From Spirosoma agri (lineage in GTDB: Bacteria > Bacteroidota > Bacteroidia > Cytophagales > Spirosomataceae), in the NCBI RefSeq assembly GCF_010747415.1, contig NZ_JAAGNZ010000002.1, positions 248,001 through 312,000 on the forward strand: a DNA stretch of 64,000 nucleotides, written 5' to 3'. How positions within the stretch are numbered: the first letter of the stretch is position 1; the number at the start of each line of letters is the position of its first letter. Both the position numbers and the translations under genes were made by a program. Positions 17,003 to 24,958 of this stretch are shown here, piece by piece. The notes below the pieces were generated by a model. It made no database searches, was not told the origin of the DNA, and worked only from the letters and a program-made list of their open reading frames with translations.

Positions 17003-17530
17003 ATGACCGCAGCCTATTACGTCAGAGCCTTCAACATGCAACCTCATCCGGAGGGTGGTTATTTCGCGGAAACGTACCGATCTGCCGAAACGATTCCGCA
17101 GTCGGCTTTACCCAGCCGCTTTACGGGAGCACGCGCCTTCGGAACTGCCATTTACTTCCTGCTCGAAAGTCATCACACGTCGGCACTTCATCGGATTCAG
17201 GCGGACGAAGTATGGCATTTCTACGCCGGAGGTCCGTTAGAGGTATTCGTGATCGATCCTGCCGGTGAACTGACCATCATTCGACTCGGTACAAACGTCG
17301 AGCAGGGCGAGGTGTTTCAGGCGGTCGTTCCAGCCGGATGCTGGTTCGGCTCGAAACCGGCTGCGGGAACTGATTTCTCGCTGGTAGGCTGTACCGTCGC
17401 ACCCGGATTCGATTTCGCTGATTTTGAAATGGCCGACCGGGCGAGTTTACTTCAGCAGTATCCTCAGCACCGAGCGGTTATCGAGAAACTGTCTGAACCG
17501 CCCGGCCGCCGGGCGGTTCAGACTATCTGA
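17003..17530 (+). CDS. DUF985 cupin-fold protein
   Basis: Small cytosolic beta-barrel protein of the DUF985 (PF06172) cupin family; enzymatic function in bacteria is not settled. Seen: MQPHPEGGYFAETYRS at the N-terminus, the signature of the family, then TAIYFLLE, ADEVWHFYAGGPLEVFVI and VVPAGCWFGSKP, and VAPGFDFADFEM near the end. ATG 17003 gives 175 residues; the open frame upstream runs through the palindromic repeat and is not coding. Its stop overlaps the stop region of the convergent adhesin-like gene by eight bases. Confidence 0.88.
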   Translation: MTAAYYVRAFNMQPHPEGGYFAETYRSAETIPQSALPSRFTGARAFGTAIYFLLESHHTSALHRIQADEVWHFYAGGPLEVFVIDPAGELTIIRLGTNVEQGEVFQAVVPAGCWFGSKPAAGTDFSLVGCTVAPGFDFADFEMADRASLLQQYPQHRAVIEKLSEPPGRRAVQTI

Positions 17531-18578
17531 AGTTCACATTACCGAACTTTGACACGACCCGAACTTTGGTGCCTGAGCCGCTGCCAATTTTGCCGATGTA
17601 TTGCTTCGTCAGGCGGGGGCCAGCATGACTGCTTCTGTCTTCGGGCTGACTTGTGAAGTGCAAGGCCTGGCCCGATGTGTAATTAAAGCTTCCGTAGCTA
17701 ACCGTCACGTCGAAGTCGCAACTGTTGCCATTTTCCATCGGCAAGGCAACGGACGAGTAGTTGGCCTGGATATCGACGTTATCGGCCGTTTTAGACAGTT
17801 GATCGATTCGGAATCCCCCCGAAAAATCAAGCTTGATTTTGCCGGATTCCCGCAATGTACCAATCTTGGCCCCTGAGTAATTGATGTCAGCATCCAGCTT
17901 GCCCACATCACCGATGGTCATCTTGCCGAATTTATTGGTCAACGTCAGCACATTTACCCGATCCAGGTCAAGCGTGGCATAGGCAATATCGAGTTTGCCC
18001 TCGTTGAGCGTTCGTATATCGGCTTTACCGTAGGCTACATCAATATCGTTCTGACGACCCGTCAATTGATCAGCACTGAAATTGCCGTATCGAGAGTGGA
18101 CAGAAAGGGCCGCATGAAACGAAGGCACACTGGTATTACCAAACTTGTTACGAATCGTCAGCGAGTTTTGCTTCGGCATCATCACGTCGTAATTGATCTT
18201 CACAAAGTTCCGATCGCCGTTGCTTCTCCAGCTATTGGCGCTCCAGTTCGAGAGGCTGTTCTGACTAAAATTCGTACGAATCAGAATCTGGTTACCATTG
18301 CGTTTTTCTTCGATGGTAACTGCATCCAGAAACTTTTGAACCCGTTCATCTGAGTCGGAATTGGCGACGATTACAATCTGAACACGGATCTCATTTTTAT
18401 CCCAGAGGCCAATCGAGACCTGACCAAACTGGTTGTCAATGACCAGATTGTCTTTCGAGTTTACGTCGAAGAGCTTGATGATGGTCTTCTTTCGTTCAAC
18501 GGCGCCCGACTCAATCGGGTCCCCGGCCCACAGTATCAGCGGGCACAGACAGAGCAGTAGGCTATACAGGATTTTCAT
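17523..18578 (-). CDS. Exported DUF4097-like (adhesin-like) repeat protein
   Basis: Seen: signal peptide MKILYSLLLCLCPLILWAG, then about 330 residues of short beta-strand repeats of the kind DNKFGxVxI and NSLTIRNKFGNTSV, repeated with variation to the end (VRVVSKFGNVNFR). This is the pattern of DUF4097-type right-handed beta-helix proteins. They are usually last in operons with an ECF sigma factor and its anti-sigma factor, as here. Start ATG 18578 is chosen for the signal peptide and overlaps the end of the anti-sigma gene by 17 bases. Function unknown; envelope stress or surface location is inferred. Confidence 0.75.
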   Translation of the reverse strand: MKILYSLLLCLCPLILWAGDPIESGAVERKKTIIKLFDVNSKDNLVIDNQFGQVSIGLWDKNEIRVQIVIVANSDSDERVQKFLDAVTIEEKRNGNQILIRTNFSQNSLSNWSANSWRSNGDRNFVKINYDVMMPKQNSLTIRNKFGNTSVPSFHAALSVHSRYGNFSADQLTGRQNDIDVAYGKADIRTLNEGKLDIAYATLDLDRVNVLTLTNKFGKMTIGDVGKLDADINYSGAKIGTLRESGKIKLDFSGGFRIDQLSKTADNVDIQANYSSVALPMENGNSCDFDVTVSYGSFNYTSGQALHFTSQPEDRSSHAGPRLTKQYIGKIGSGSGTKVRVVSKFGNVNFR

Positions 18579-19188
18579 TTGTCTGTTGTTTAATGCGCTG
18601 AATGACGCGCAACTGTTCATTGAGCAGGTTGATCTGGAGCTGCAAATTTTGAATCATGGCCTGAATGAGCATTTCCTGATTCGGATTTTTGGGCAGATCG
18701 GCTTTCAACGACTGGTATGAGTTTTCGAGTCGATTCAGATCTGTCGCAAATTCCTGATAAAGGCCCGGATTATCTTCGGTCATTTGCTTCAGTTCAGCAC
18801 GCTTGTCGTCGATCAGTCGGGTATAATGCACCACTTCTTTGGCGTAGATCGGACCGACGGCTACTACCTCCGGCTGATGCGTAACGCCATACTGGTGGTT
18901 CATGTACAGAAAACTCCCTGCCAGCAACAAGACCGCAATGGATGCTGCCACTCGCCAGTCTAAACCGGGCCAGCCAATTTGCCGGCTGCCGAACCGGGAC
19001 GGATTCTTGTGTATCTGCTGAAAAGGGGAGGGTGACGTTGGTTCTTCCTTTTCCGGCGTCGATCCATCCGATTCCTGTTTAGGTAGGCCAGCTTCTATTT
19101 TTTGCCACAGGTTTAGTGGCGGTTCCTTGTCGTCAAATGCTTCGCGGTTGTCGCGAACGAAGCGTTCCAGATTATCTTTTCTCATCAT
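18562..19188 (-). CDS. Putative anti-sigma factor
   Basis: 208 residues with one membrane helix (about 79-97, VAASIAVLLLAGSFLYM) after a cytosolic N-terminal part that begins RFVRDNREAFDDKEPPLNLW. This N-terminus is typical of anti-sigma proteins in this phylum. The outer C-terminal part is predicted coiled coil (KRAELKQMTEDNPGL, then LQLQINLLNEQLRVIQRIKQ). The gene starts 12 bases after the ECF sigma gene. It presumably holds that sigma factor at the membrane. No zinc-binding HxxxCxxC motif is visible, so it is not of the ZAS type. Confidence 0.7.
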   Translation of the reverse strand: MMRKDNLERFVRDNREAFDDKEPPLNLWQKIEAGLPKQESDGSTPEKEEPTSPSPFQQIHKNPSRFGSRQIGWPGLDWRVAASIAVLLLAGSFLYMNHQYGVTHQPEVVAVGPIYAKEVVHYTRLIDDKRAELKQMTEDNPGLYQEFATDLNRLENSYQSLKADLPKNPNQEMLIQAMIQNLQLQINLLNEQLRVIQRIKQQTNENPV

Positions 19189-19200
19189 GGGTTTTGTTGT

Positions 19201-19761
19201 TTACGTCAATAGTTCAAGCAGCCGCTTCTTGCCACGCAAATACTGCGTTCGTGACGTTGTTTCACTTATTTTCAATACGTTGCCAATTTCTTCGTGGTCG
19301 TATCCTTCGAACAGATACAGCGATAAGACGACGCGATACCCTTCCGGCAGTTGCTGCATGGCCCGCCGAACCCGCTCTACTTCCAGCAGGGTGCCTGCTT
19401 CGTCATACGGTTCCGTATCGGCAAAGTCGGGCCCATCGTCTTCACCGAATCGGTTGGATTCCATGTCGACAAGTTCTAGCCGACGGCTTCGCAAGTGATT
19501 GATGGCCCTGTTCACCACAATTTGCTTCAACCAGGCTCCGAACGTGCTTTGTCCCCGAAAAGAATTAATGTGGTTGAACGCATCCATGAATGCTTCCTGC
19601 AACACATCTTCGGCTTCGGCCTCGTGGTTGAGAATACGCAGGCAGACGTTGTACATCGCCTTGACGTACTGCTGGTAGAGTTCATACTGTGCCCGTCGCT
19701 CACCCTGTTGGCAGCGTTTGACCAGGTCAGCATGACGATCCGGGTAAGGTTTAGGTTCCAA
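19201..19761 (-). CDS. ECF RNA polymerase sigma factor
   Basis: Alternative sigma factor of the extracytoplasmic-function group. Seen: region 2 (YNVCLRILNHEAEAEDVLQE then AFMDAFNHINSFRGQSTFGA, ending WLKQIVVNRAINHLR), an acidic linker, and region 4 (LPEGYRVVLSLYLFEGYDHE then EIGNVLKISETTSRTQYLRG). 186 residues, normal. No ATG precedes region 2, so translation probably begins at TTG 19761. It heads a three-gene operon with the anti-sigma gene and the adhesin-like gene. Autoregulation is usual for such operons. Confidence 0.92.
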   Translation of the reverse strand: MEPKPYPDRHADLVKRCQQGERRAQYELYQQYVKAMYNVCLRILNHEAEAEDVLQEAFMDAFNHINSFRGQSTFGAWLKQIVVNRAINHLRSRRLELVDMESNRFGEDDGPDFADTEPYDEAGTLLEVERVRRAMQQLPEGYRVVLSLYLFEGYDHEEIGNVLKISETTSRTQYLRGKKRLLELLT

Positions 19762-19932
19762 CAGCTTCAGCGTATTGTGTTCTTTAGGTTGTAATCGCTA
19801 AAAAGATGGGAGAAAAAACCGAATGTTGCACGGTTTTGTGAAAATTAGTGTAGCTACGCTAAATAGCTGAGGGAGAATAGGCAATAAAAAATAGAGAGAG
19901 CCGTTCTGACTCTTTGTATGTGGCTGATACAT

Positions 19933-19975
19933 AGCGACAAGCAGATTTTTTTTAGCTACTAACCTGCTCGTCGCT
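19933..19975 (-). terminator. Hairpin after the S46 peptidase gene
   Basis: A 12-bp inverted repeat with one G-U pair (AGCGACAAGCAG against CTGCTCGTCGCT) begins six bases past the peptidase stop. The T run lies within the loop, so it is not a textbook terminator. Confidence 0.4.
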
Positions 19976-19980
19976 GATAA

Positions 19981-22155
19981 TTATTTCTTTGTAGAAATTT
20001 TGCCGGTGGCGTTAGTAGTGACTCCTCCGGTGAGTTCACTCACCAGTCGATCCGCTTTGTAGATGTAGCGCATTGCCGCCACGATCCCACCCGTGTGTAC
20101 GGAAATCGTACGGTTCGCATCCGGCACGAAAATAAACTCGCCGGGCAAACTCTCCATATTGCCATCAAAGGCGAGCCCGACGGCTTCCCGATTTTTATTG
20201 ATCATCGGGCTTCCCGAATTACCACCAATAATGTCATTGGTCGAGATGAAACACATCGGTTCTTTCAGTAAAGCGGCTGGCGGGTTCTTCCAGCGGGCTG
20301 GTAGATTCCAGGGTGCTTTGTCGGCGAAGGAATAATTGCGATCATACAGGCCGGAGAACGTAGTCATGATCGGCGCTTTGGTACCATTGTACGCGTAACT
20401 CTGTACAACACCGTCGTTGATCCGGAGCGAAAACGTTGCATCAGGTGGAACGGCTGAACCGTAAACGTCATACAGCATTCGCCCCAGTTGACCACGCAAC
20501 ACTTCCTGACGCTGTGAAATCTGGCGGGCCTGCCGGGCTGCGGCCACATAGCGCGGGAAGCTGATGCGAGCCAGCACCAGCATCGGATCGTTTGAGGCTG
20601 TAATGGCGCCCGGACGGGTTGCTAGTTCTTTAATATAAGCAGGATCTTTCAGTTTTGTCGTTTTGAGCAGATAAGCCGCTGCTTCTTTGGGCGTTCGCAG
20701 TTGGCCCGTCGCCGTCCCCAAGGCCGCTTTCACGTAAGGATCTTCGTTGCCAAGGCCGGTCTGCGCTTCGGCCAGGTGAGCCGCCAAGTACGATTCTTCC
20801 AGTACCATGCTTTTCACGTTTGGCGTTACAACCAGCGACCGGGCACTCTCGGCATCCTGCGGACGTGTAGTGAGCAACTCCCCAAATTGGGTCAGAACGC
20901 TCGCAAAGGTCAGGTATTCGCCCATTGTCCGCTCACTCGGAGCCAGATAGTTCGCATCCCGGAACAGACTCCAGAGCTGTGCCGTATTCGTCGCAATATC
21001 ATCCCAGGTTTTCAACTGGTCGGCGGGTAGTTTTTTCGCTTTTGCTGCGGTCTGAAATTGTTGCTCGAAGGCTACTTTACGTGCCATCAACTGGTCATCG
21101 CGTAGCCCGGCCAGCTGACCGCCATAGGCTTTAAGGCTGTTCTCGTAGCTAAAAATCTCGTTTAAAACGCTATCGTTTTTGGCTGTTGCGTTATACGCCT
21201 GAAGGGCAGCGGAGCGGTTGCGTAATAGCTGAATAGTAGCGGGCGTCTGTAAATCGCGATCAAATTCCAGCTCGGCAACTGTTTTCAGCCGTTCAGTGTG
21301 GCCGGGATTGCCAATGACAAAGATTGGCTCACCGTCGCGGACACCGTTTGTGTTGAATTTGAAGAAGTGAGTCGTTTGGAGCGGTTTTCCCTTGTCATAA
21401 ACCCGGAAAAACGAGCAGTCCAGCGCGTAACGCGGATAGGTGAAGTTGTCATAATCACCCCCGAAAAAGCCCAGCTGAAGCTCAGGCATGAATACGAGCC
21501 GAACATCAGTGTAGCGCTTGAAGCCGTACATAGCGTACCGACCGCCATCGTAAAATGTGATCGTCTGGAGTTCCAGCCCCTGCCAGCCTTCTTTACCGCC
21601 ATATTCCTGCTTCAATGTCGTAAATACCTGCTCCCGCGCCTGAAGTTGGGCCTGTTCGGAGCCCGCGCCGTTCATCGCGTCCTGCACCTGTTTCGTGACA
21701 TCGTCAATTTTTACCAGCTGGTCCACGAAGAGACCATCAACTTTACGCTCTTCGGCCAGTGTTTTCGCGTAAAATCCGGTTGCATTCAGATCTTCCCCCT
21801 TGCGGGTAACGCCCGTTCCCGACTCGCGGGCGCAGTGGTGGTTGGTCATAACCAGTCCACTGGCCGATACGAACGAAGCCGAGCAATAGTCTGCAAAGCG
21901 CAGGGAAGCCAGCCGGGCCTCGTCGAACCATTTGTCGTCGGGTTTGAAGTTATACGTCTTGCTGAAGTACTCCTTGGGCGGGCTGTCGAAGGTCCACATT
22001 TTCCCCAGATCGAGCGGCCCCCCTTTTGTACTATCCGATTGAGCGGATGGCGCGGTATTGGTAGAGGAGGGAGCTGTTTGAGCCGAGAGTGGGCTGATCA
22101 ACGTAGCCAGCAATACACTGGTCAGCAATGTGGAGCGAAGGTTGAGCCGATGCAT
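19981..22155 (-). CDS. S46 family dipeptidyl-peptidase (DPP7-like)
   Basis: Exported serine peptidase that removes dipeptides from peptide N-termini in the periplasm, feeding amino-acid use. Seen: signal peptide (1-25), the catalytic His in MTNHHCA (H107), YDNFTYPRY with the presumed Asp, and the nucleophile in GGNSGSP (S649). Next comes FDGNME, where DPP7 enzymes have FDGN and DPP11 enzymes have Arg in place of Gly; this suggests preference for hydrophobic rather than acidic P1 residues (inference). 724 residues, the family norm. Single-gene unit. Confidence 0.93.
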   Translation of the reverse strand: MHRLNLRSTLLTSVLLATLISPLSAQTAPSSTNTAPSAQSDSTKGGPLDLGKMWTFDSPPKEYFSKTYNFKPDDKWFDEARLASLRFADYCSASFVSASGLVMTNHHCARESGTGVTRKGEDLNATGFYAKTLAEERKVDGLFVDQLVKIDDVTKQVQDAMNGAGSEQAQLQAREQVFTTLKQEYGGKEGWQGLELQTITFYDGGRYAMYGFKRYTDVRLVFMPELQLGFFGGDYDNFTYPRYALDCSFFRVYDKGKPLQTTHFFKFNTNGVRDGEPIFVIGNPGHTERLKTVAELEFDRDLQTPATIQLLRNRSAALQAYNATAKNDSVLNEIFSYENSLKAYGGQLAGLRDDQLMARKVAFEQQFQTAAKAKKLPADQLKTWDDIATNTAQLWSLFRDANYLAPSERTMGEYLTFASVLTQFGELLTTRPQDAESARSLVVTPNVKSMVLEESYLAAHLAEAQTGLGNEDPYVKAALGTATGQLRTPKEAAAYLLKTTKLKDPAYIKELATRPGAITASNDPMLVLARISFPRYVAAARQARQISQRQEVLRGQLGRMLYDVYGSAVPPDATFSLRINDGVVQSYAYNGTKAPIMTTFSGLYDRNYSFADKAPWNLPARWKNPPAALLKEPMCFISTNDIIGGNSGSPMINKNREAVGLAFDGNMESLPGEFIFVPDANRTISVHTGGIVAAMRYIYKADRLVSELTGGVTTNATGKISTKK

Positions 22156-22588
22156 CTAGCGAAAAATTAGGAGTACTGTTCCCAATTTAAACGTGAATTT
22201 TTCGCAAACGTTTTGCCCAACCTCATTTATCCTGCATCCAGGCGGCAAATTTCAGCCAAGGTGACGATACATCATGTCGCCAAGCTGTTTGTTACCGGGG
22301 TGATTGATACCGTGAACGATGAAAGTCTGGTCGGTAATAAGTCAGTTGATTAACTCTTTTGATTTAATCACGAATTAAAACCGTGAGAGGTAAAAGGCGA
22401 TCAGGTTAAGGGTTACCGTGAATCGCCCGAGGAGAGGTAGCCCAACGTGGAAATCTGCGAAAAAAGAAACCGGACAGCCCGAAGGAATAATGAGCTAACG
22501 ACCCTCCGAAACGGGCAATGGCCAAACAGATCACCAGCCATTTTGTGGTTCGGAGGGTCCAGGAAGGAAGCAGATGCACCAAAACTAG
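22156..22588. other. 433-base gap with a nested hairpin
   Basis: No convincing gene. The right part holds a nested stem (given separately). A short open frame at 22447-22641 runs across the hairpin and into the end of the lipoprotein gene, and has no recognisable product. Confidence 0.6.
22500..22559. repeat. Nested inverted repeat
   Basis: Outer arms GACCCTCCGAA and TTCGGAGGGTC (11 bp perfect) enclose inner arms AATGGC and GCCATT. The 60-base fold could be a structured RNA, a terminator for the minus-strand lipoprotein gene, or a small mobile repeat. Confidence 0.6.
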
Positions 22589-23005
22589 TTATTGATCGTC
22601 TCCTGTCGGTATGTCTGCAACCAGAATTACGTCAGGTTTAGGCGTCAGGGAGATATAATGCCCCTGTTCATTGCTGTTAATAAAACCGATCTGCTTTTTC
22701 TTGTAGACTAAGCTGAACGTATCTTCTCCTAGATAGTTGGGGTCTGTTTGAGTAACAACTACATTCTGATAAGAATAAGTGATCTTTGCCTTATTCGACG
22801 TACCCGTAGCAGTCAGATTAACGTGATCCTCATCGACGGCCGTGATGGTGACGAGTCCAACCGGAGCCGGATCGGATTTACTGGCCGTGCTGTATTGAGC
22901 AAACTTGTAAGTACCGGCAATGCTCGATGACGGAACAATGCGCATTGGTGGGTTGCATGAGCTAAGCCAGGAGCAAGCCGACACAATGAGAAGTTTCTTT
23001 ACCAT
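22589..23005 (-). CDS. Hypothetical lipoprotein
   Basis: 138 residues. The N-terminus MVKKLLIVSACSWLSSCNPP is a lipoprotein signal with lipobox LSSC (Cys17). The mature part is a predicted beta-rich domain (SIAGTYKFAQYSTAS, VGLVTITAVDEDHVNLTATG, TFSLVYKKKQIGFI). This resembles small lipocalin-like or DUF-type lipoproteins of Bacteroidota that begin with an xGTY motif, but I cannot name the family. It stands alone, with a 433-base gap downstream and an AT-rich region upstream. Confidence 0.75.
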   Translation of the reverse strand: MVKKLLIVSACSWLSSCNPPMRIVPSSSIAGTYKFAQYSTASKSDPAPVGLVTITAVDEDHVNLTATGTSNKAKITYSYQNVVVTQTDPNYLGEDTFSLVYKKKQIGFINSNEQGHYISLTPKPDVILVADIPTGDDQ

Positions 23006-23328
23006 GTATGTAGGAATGAAGCGGGTGCAGTGCTAAAACTAACTTTTTGCGGATGTATCTCCAAATAAATAAAAAAAAGAATAAACTAGAGTTATAAATT
23101 AAATATATTAATATAAAGTTAATAGATGATTAACAGTAATTGTTTAATGATTAATAAAAAGCCAGTTTTTATTACTGTAATTCAATAAAGCATTTTGTTA
23201 CTCAGGTAGGTCAATTCTAACCAGATGTTATCTGCTATATGTATGCAAGCAAGGCGAACGGTCGATGAGATCGGTTGTCGAATCTCTTCACGAGGGCAAT
23301 GAGAGCGATCAGGTGGATGATATAAGAC
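23006..23328. other. AT-rich intergenic region
   Basis: No gene seen. From about 23050 to 23190 the sequence is strongly AT-rich (runs such as TAAATTAAATATATTAATAT), unlike the surroundings. It probably contains the promoter of the lipoprotein gene. Confidence 0.6.
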
Positions 23329-23376
23329 AAAAAAGGATGGGGCACTTCTTAGTCAAGAAGTGCCCCATCCTTTTTT
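23329..23376 (-). terminator. Strong terminator after NDH-2 gene
   Basis: A 22-bp perfect stem with a four-base loop (AGTC), flanked by A and T runs that form the stem base, 13 bases past the NDH-2 stop. The G/C-rich core is GGATGGGGCACTTCTT. Confidence 0.92.
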
Positions 23377-23389
23377 GTTTATTAATCAG

Positions 23390-24730
23390 TTAGCTCATTT
23401 CATTCTTCATGAGAATTTCCTGCCCGACTTTATCATCCTTTCGGACGAAGGGGCGGATGATGATCCGCGTACCGCGCTGGTAGGTGAAGAGCCGGTATAT
23501 CCAGTTGCTGAACACGATCAGCTTGCTGCGGAAGCCAACCAAATACCAGATGTGGACAAATAGCCAGGACATCCAGGCGATGAATCCGCCCAGATGAATA
23601 TTGCCCGGTAGATCAGCTACGGCCCGACTACGACCGACAATGGCAAGCGACCCCTTATCGAAGTACTCGAACGGTTCGGTAGGCTCATTTTTCATCAACC
23701 GCCGGATATTTTTGGCCAGATGGACGCCCTGTTGAATAGCGGGTTGCGCTACGCCAGGGTGACCTTTCGGATATTTTTCCAGCTTCATAAACGCAATGTC
23801 GCCGATGGCAAACACGTCGGTCAGCCCCTGCACCCGGTTGATCGGGTCCACCAGAATACGGCCCTTTTCGATTGACTCAGCGGGTATGCCTTCGATCAAC
23901 GCGCCCGTTACACCCGCGCCCCAAACCAACGTTTGCGTTCTGATCTGTTCACCTCCTTTGAAGGTTACCGTTTCGCCATCGTATGATTCAACCAGCGTAT
24001 TCAGTTTGATGATAACGCCAAGATCTTCGAGGTAACGCTGTGCTTTCTGGCCCGCTTCTTCAGACATGGGCGGTAAAACTTTGCCCAACCCCTCTACGAC
24101 GTATATCTGCATCTGGCTAAAATCCAGTCCGGGGTAATCATTCGGCAAAACGTGTTTGCGCATTTCGGCCAGTGACCCCGCCATTTCAACACCCGTTGGT
24201 CCGGCTCCGGCAACCACAAAGGTCAGCAGGCTCTGACGTTCAGCGGGATCAGTTGTGACGCTGGCCTGTTCAAAACACTGGAGAAACTGACTTCGAACAT
24301 TGAGTGCTTCGGGAATAGTCTTGAGCGGGAATGAGTACTTCTGAATCTGCTCATTCCCAAAAAAATTAGATTTTGAGCCCGTAGCAATAATCAGATAGTC
24401 GTAGTGCAGATCACCGATTAATGTCGTTACCGTATTGGTGGCCGGGTCGATCTTATTCACCCGAACCATCCGATAGTGAAAATCAGTCTGATCGTCGAAC
24501 ATTTTTCGGAAGGGTTCGGCAATTGCATCGGCTTCCAGACCAGCAGTAGCTACCTGATAAAGCAGCGGCCAAAAACCGTTATAATTCTGTTTGTCAAAAA
24601 GTACAATTTGGACACCCCTATCTTTCAGACTTTTGACTAGGTTCATGCCACCAAACCCTCCGCCTATAATTACGACACGCGGTTTGGTCGTATCCGGTAT
24701 ATTGAGCGAAAGTTTATCGAATTGAAGCAT
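23390..24730 (-). CDS. Type II NADH dehydrogenase (NDH-2)
   Basis: Non-proton-pumping NADH:quinone oxidoreductase, a membrane-associated FAD enzyme of the respiratory chain. Seen: the FAD-binding VVIIGGGFGGMNL at residues 19-31, ATAGLEADAIAEPFR typical of NDH-2, the second nucleotide site VVAGAGPTGVEMAGSLAEM near 168, DVFAIGDIAFM for FAD, and QPAIQQGVHLAKNI for quinone-side contacts. A C-terminal hydrophobic region (about 375-410, LGGFIAWMSWLFVHIWYLVG) matches the membrane anchor. 446 residues, normal. Monocistronic, with its own strong terminator. Confidence 0.93.
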   Translation of the reverse strand: MLQFDKLSLNIPDTTKPRVVIIGGGFGGMNLVKSLKDRGVQIVLFDKQNYNGFWPLLYQVATAGLEADAIAEPFRKMFDDQTDFHYRMVRVNKIDPATNTVTTLIGDLHYDYLIIATGSKSNFFGNEQIQKYSFPLKTIPEALNVRSQFLQCFEQASVTTDPAERQSLLTFVVAGAGPTGVEMAGSLAEMRKHVLPNDYPGLDFSQMQIYVVEGLGKVLPPMSEEAGQKAQRYLEDLGVIIKLNTLVESYDGETVTFKGGEQIRTQTLVWGAGVTGALIEGIPAESIEKGRILVDPINRVQGLTDVFAIGDIAFMKLEKYPKGHPGVAQPAIQQGVHLAKNIRRLMKNEPTEPFEYFDKGSLAIVGRSRAVADLPGNIHLGGFIAWMSWLFVHIWYLVGFRSKLIVFSNWIYRLFTYQRGTRIIIRPFVRKDDKVGQEILMKNEMS

Positions 24731-24884
24731 CGTTGTGAAGTTTTATCCTGGCGGTTGTTTTCGCTTGTACTACCTTATAATCAGGTGTTTTGTTTGATCG
24801 AATCCTGAAAAAATAGGGAGCGTCAGGTTAGTCTACCGCGGGCTCACATACGATTTTAGGAGCTGGAAAGGTTAATAGATTGAT

Positions 24885-24892
24885 TAGCTTTG
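24885..24892 (+). promoter_or_regulatory. Bacteroidota -7 promoter element
   Basis: TAGCTTTG fits the TAnnTTTG element of Bacteroidota housekeeping promoters, 67 bases before the TonB receptor ATG. No clear -33 TTTG is seen. Confidence 0.5.
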
Positions 24893-24958
24893 TTATCCCT
24901 CTCACCAATGCTGTAGATCTGTGCTGCGGTCTAGTTGTCTTTATCTCGTCTTAGTCAT

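Noticed and set aside
22540..22585. SRP RNA-like motif GGTCCAGGAAGGAAGCAG
   Set aside because: The loop has an extra base relative to the usual sequence, and the flanking DNA pairs into a different, stronger stem, with no long SRP-like helix.
22447..22641. 64-codon open frame
   Set aside because: It crosses the nested hairpin and the end of the lipoprotein gene and has no recognisable features.
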